NCBI GenBank assembly: GCA_910578715.1 | Contig: CAJTRL010000042.1 | Span: 1 to 33,544 of the forward strand | Length of the DNA: 33,544 bases | Direction: 5' to 3' | Source: an uncultured Lachnospiraceae bacterium | GTDB lineage: Bacteria; Bacillota; Clostridia; Lachnospirales; Lachnospiraceae | In this document: one piece after another, positions 31,204 to 33,544 of the stretch | Position numbering within the stretch: position 1 is the first letter of the stretch | Layout: each line of letters starts with the position of its first letter | Notes under the pieces: model-generated | Seen by the model: the letters and a program-made list of their open reading frames with translations, nothing else | Databases searched by the model: none | Told to the model about the DNA's origin: nothing | Translations under genes and position numbers: made by a program

Positions 31204-31403
31204 GTTGATAAGAAGAAACGGCGGATAATCGGTAAGCTGATAAGAAGAAACGGCGGATAATCGGTAAGCTGATAAGAAGAAACGGCGGATAATCGGTAAG
31301 CTGATAAGAAGAAATGGCGGGCAATCGGTAAGCTGCTGAAAGAAGTGGCGGATGGCCGGTAAGCTGTTGAAAGCGGCTGAAGATAACCGGCAGACGTCTG
31401 AAA
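31183..31403 (+). repeat. 32-bp tandem repeat array downstream of the acidic-tail gene
   Basis: Seven units. Four exact 32-bp periods (31183-31214, 31215-31246, 31247-31278, 31279-31310) are followed by three 31-bp degenerate ones to about 31403. The core is GAAACGGCGGATAATCGGTA then AGCTGATAAGAA. The first unit is the last codons and stop of the preceding gene, so the array arose from its end. It covers most of the 379-bp gap before rlmD; the remainder holds a terminator. Confidence 0.85.
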
Positions 31404-31464
31404 GAAGCGGTCGGGCGGCTGGAAGAAACGATTGTTCCGGGTGAATTGATGTTATATGTGAGGG

Positions 31465-31505
31465 AAAACAGGATGTATATGGATATACAATACATCCTGT
31501 TTTTT
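31465..31505 (+). terminator. Intrinsic terminator after the tandem repeat
   Basis: AAAACAGGATGTAT (31465-31478) pairs with ATACATCCTGTTTT (31490-31503) and ends in a run of Ts to 31505. Confidence 0.85.
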
Positions 31506-31582
31506 ATGTGCAGGCCCGCATATGGGAGTTTGCTGCTGGTGCGGCATGCGGGACTTCATCAGGGAAAGGAATGGAGATTTTT

Positions 31583-33370
31583 ATGAAAAAGGGACAGGTT
31601 CTGGAAGGCGTCGTCATACGGACGGATTTTCCGAATAAGGGAATCGTGGAAACAGAGGAAGGTATATGCGTGGTAAAAAATGCTCTGCCGGGTCAGCGCA
31701 TCAGGTGCTCTGTAAATAAAGTCAGAAAAGGAAAGGCCGAGGGAAGGCTTCTGGAGGTCATCCGGCGCGCGCCAATGGAAATCGAAAGTCCCTGCCCCCA
31801 TTTTGGCGTCTGTGGCAGCTGTATTTACCTTTCCCTTCCTTATGAAGAACAGCTTAGAATCAAAGAAGCACAGGTAAAGAGGCTGTTGGACTCCGTACTG
31901 GAGAGACAGGGGGAATACTGCTTTGAAGGCATCAGGCCGAGTCCCATCTGTTTTGGCTACCGCAACAAAATGGAATTTTCTTTCGGGGATGAGGTAAAGG
32001 ATGGTCCGCTGTCCCTCGGTATGCACAAAAGAGGCAGTTTTTATGATATCGTATCGGTTACCGAGTGTCAGATAGTGGATGAAGATTACCGCAGCATTTT
32101 AACATGTGTCAGAGACTATTTTGCCGCAAAACAAGAGCAGGGCGTTCCCGTGACCTTTTATCACAGGCTTAGGCATACCGGTTATTTGCGCCATCTTCTC
32201 GTGCGGAAAGCGGCGAAGACAGGAGAAATTCTGCTGGCCCTTGTGACAACGACGCAGACGCCGGAGAGTGGAGCGTTATCCGGGGCGGAGTCTGTTGAGA
32301 CAGTATGCTCTGAAACGGCGTTATCTGGGGCGGAGTCTGTTGAGACAGTATGCTTTGAAACAGCGTTATCTGAGGCGGAACTGTTGGACGGTATGCAGAA
32401 AGCGCTGCTCGAACTGCCGTTACAGGGAAAAATAACAGGCATTCTGCATATCAGAAATGATTCTGTTGCCGATGTGGTGCAGAGCGATGAGACGAACATT
32501 TTATACGGAAAGGATTATTTTTATGAAGAACTGCTCGGCTTAAAATTCCGCATCTCTCCATTTTCATTTTTCCAGACGAACAGCCTGGGGGCGGAAGTGC
32601 TGTATCGGACGGCAAGAGAGTACATTGCGGATTGCGCGGCGGATAAGGTGGTTTTTGATTTATACAGCGGAACCGGAACGATTGCGCAGTTGATGGCGTC
32701 AGCGGCGAAGAAAGTCATCGGCGTGGAAATCGTAGAAGAAGCGGTGGAAGCCGCGCGGGAGAATGCAGCGGCAAATGGTTTACATAACTGTGAGTTTCTG
32801 GCGGGAGATGTGCTGAAAGTAATAGATACCATAGCGGAAAAACCGGGTATGATAATTCTTGACCCACCCCGCGACGGCATTCATCCGAAGGCACTTCAAA
32901 AAATTATAAGATATGGTGTGGAGAATATCTTATATATTTCCTGTAAACCGACCAGTCTGGTACGGGACCTGGAGATTTTTCTGGCAAACGGCTATGCGGT
33001 GGAGCGGGCCGTGGCGGTGGATATGTTTCCGTTTACAGGGGGGATTGAAACGTGCGTCCTTTTGTCGCGTAAAAAATCAGGTGGCAAATCCACCAAGATA
33101 GAGATAGAAATTGACCTTAATGAAGCAGACAGGCGGAAGTGCATCGGCACAGCTACCTATCAGGAGATTAAGGACTATGTATGGGAGCATTATCAGACAA
33201 AGGTATCCCATTTATACATAGCACAGGTTAAGAGAAAACTTGGCATTATTGAAAGAGAGAACTATAATCTACCTAAAACTGAAAATGGGAAAGTTCCCAA
33301 CTGTCCACCAGAGAAAGAGAGGATGATTAGTGAAGCACTGAAATATTTTGGAATGATAAATAAAGAGTAA
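31583..33370 (+). CDS. rlmD: 23S rRNA (uracil-5-)-methyltransferase RlmD/RumA-type with C-terminal extension
   Basis: A 595-residue SAM-dependent tRNA/rRNA m5U methyltransferase of the RumA/TrmA family. A TRAM-like N-terminus precedes an iron-sulfur site CPHFGVCGSC, with a fourth Cys in VTECQIVDED. The SAM site is FDLYSGTGTIAQL; then come ILDPPRDGIH, the catalytic Cys454 in YISCKPTSL and FPFTGGIETCVLLSRK, where the family normally ends. About 95 further residues follow (KIEIEIDLNEADRRKCIGTA...YIAQVKRKLGIIERENYN...). Between the iron-sulfur and catalytic parts a 45-bp in-frame repeat inserts ALSGAESVETVC-type units (residues about 231-266). ATG 31583 lies after GGAG in AATGGAGATTTTT. Which uracil it modifies (1939 or another) cannot be told. 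Confidence 0.9.
   Translation: MKKGQVLEGVVIRTDFPNKGIVETEEGICVVKNALPGQRIRCSVNKVRKGKAEGRLLEVIRRAPMEIESPCPHFGVCGSCIYLSLPYEEQLRIKEAQVKRLLDSVLERQGEYCFEGIRPSPICFGYRNKMEFSFGDEVKDGPLSLGMHKRGSFYDIVSVTECQIVDEDYRSILTCVRDYFAAKQEQGVPVTFYHRLRHTGYLRHLLVRKAAKTGEILLALVTTTQTPESGALSGAESVETVCSETALSGAESVETVCFETALSEAELLDGMQKALLELPLQGKITGILHIRNDSVADVVQSDETNILYGKDYFYEELLGLKFRISPFSFFQTNSLGAEVLYRTAREYIADCAADKVVFDLYSGTGTIAQLMASAAKKVIGVEIVEEAVEAARENAAANGLHNCEFLAGDVLKVIDTIAEKPGMIILDPPRDGIHPKALQKIIRYGVENILYISCKPTSLVRDLEIFLANGYAVERAVAVDMFPFTGGIETCVLLSRKKSGGKSTKIEIEIDLNEADRRKCIGTATYQEIKDYVWEHYQTKVSHLYIAQVKRKLGIIERENYNLPKTENGKVPNCPPEKERMISEALKYFGMINKE
32273..32380 (+). repeat. 45-bp in-frame tandem repeat inside rlmD
   Basis: Units at 32273-32317 and 32318-32362 and a partial third to 32380 encode ALSGAESVETVCSET, ALSGAESVETVCFET and ALSEAE. 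The DNA units differ at only a few positions, so the expansion is recent. Confidence 0.85.
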
Positions 33371-33377
33371 ACAACAA

Positions 33378-33409
33378 ACTCCCTGAATTGTATGGTTCAG
33401 GGAGTTTCA
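33378..33409. terminator. Terminator after rlmD
   Basis: AACTCCCTGAA (about 33378-33388) pairs with TTCAGGGAGTT (about 33396-33406) around a short loop. It is flanked by T-rich sequence downstream (TTTCAGTATTTTTG) and serves rlmD and possibly a minus-strand gene coming from the right edge. Confidence 0.7.
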
Positions 33410-33544
33410 GTATTTTTGATTTCTTCTATTTGGAAATGAGGTATGGATGAAATTGTTTTGCAAAAAGCCCATATTTTATATGAATGAATATCACCATATT
33501 TATCGTTGCAGTTCATCTTCATTTTGAAACAGCAATTATCTTCC
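33397..33544 (-). CDS. Possible C-terminal part of a minus-strand gene running off the edge
   Basis: Reading from the window edge on the minus strand, about 48 codons stay open (for example FKMKMNCNDKYGDIHSYKIW) until TGA at 33399-33397, inside the terminator stem, which is a common arrangement. The DNA is AT-rich compared with the rest of the window. No domain can be recognised, and a chance open frame in AT-rich DNA is possible. Confidence 0.25.
   Translation of the reverse strand, partial: EDNCCFKMKMNCNDKYGDIHSYKIWAFCKTISSIPHFQIEEIKNTETP

Noticed and set aside
31183..31403. CRISPR array
   Set aside because: The units are contiguous with no unique spacers, and no cas genes are present; it is a tandem repeat derived from the gene end.

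Overview
The window looks like chromosomal DNA of a Lachnospiraceae-type Firmicute (class Clostridia). Pointers are strong AGGAGG-type ribosome binding sites, sigma-A promoters, a lysine riboswitch in front of dapA-dapB, a class III fructose-1,6-bisphosphatase, a YerC/TrpR-type regulator, a DUF1836-type protein and a PspA-SPFH pair. Genus-level placement is not possible from the sequence alone. No rRNA, tRNA, transposase, integrase or CRISPR array was seen.

Layout. 1-4850: a small XRE regulator, a conserved small protein, a secreted or anchored transglutaminase-like protein, a two-domain flavodoxin-like oxidoreductase overlapping a HAD phosphatase, and a small helical protein. 4957-9872: PBP1A on the minus strand, then a YigZ-family protein and an MgtE magnesium channel. 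9954-13610: BipA on the minus strand, a 541-bp divergent gap holding a 243-bp palindromic element (element A), a two-OB-fold SSB-like protein and a small CobA/BtuR-like P-loop protein. 13611-17900: promoter, lysine riboswitch, terminator, dapA, dapB, terminator, a 165-bp hairpin MITE, then the FBPase gene. 17909-20455: a low-complexity lipoprotein, a eukaryotic-type HisA with a hairpin-rich leader, a cold-shock protein and YerC. 20800-25590: a DUF1836-like protein, an orphan ABC substrate-binding lipoprotein, an EamA permease behind an attenuator-like leader, a second palindromic element (element B) and a membrane methyl-accepting protein. 25655-33370: PspA, an SPFH/zinc-ribbon protein, PcrA helicase, a GNAT acetyltransferase, a small acidic-tailed membrane protein with a downstream 32-bp tandem repeat, and RlmD with an unusual C-terminal extension.

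Functionally this is mostly housekeeping: cell wall (PBP1A and the diaminopimelate/lysine branch dapAB), translation (BipA, RlmD, CspA), genome maintenance (PcrA, SSB-like), envelope stress (PspA-SPFH), metal and metabolite transport (MgtE, EamA, SBP) and gluconeogenesis (Fbp).

The most interesting signals are non-coding. (1) Elements A and B share a 115-116 bp core that is about 91% identical. Two base pairs of the core change in a compensatory way and a GNRA-type tetraloop is preserved, yet each copy has its own unrelated, nearly perfect outer palindrome. (2) Five unrelated genes carry the same leader, GAAAGGYRYGGTTAYT, at exactly the same distance from ATG. (3) A terminal-inverted-repeat MITE, several small tandem repeats at gene ends, and a fused tail on RlmD point to ongoing small-scale rearrangement.
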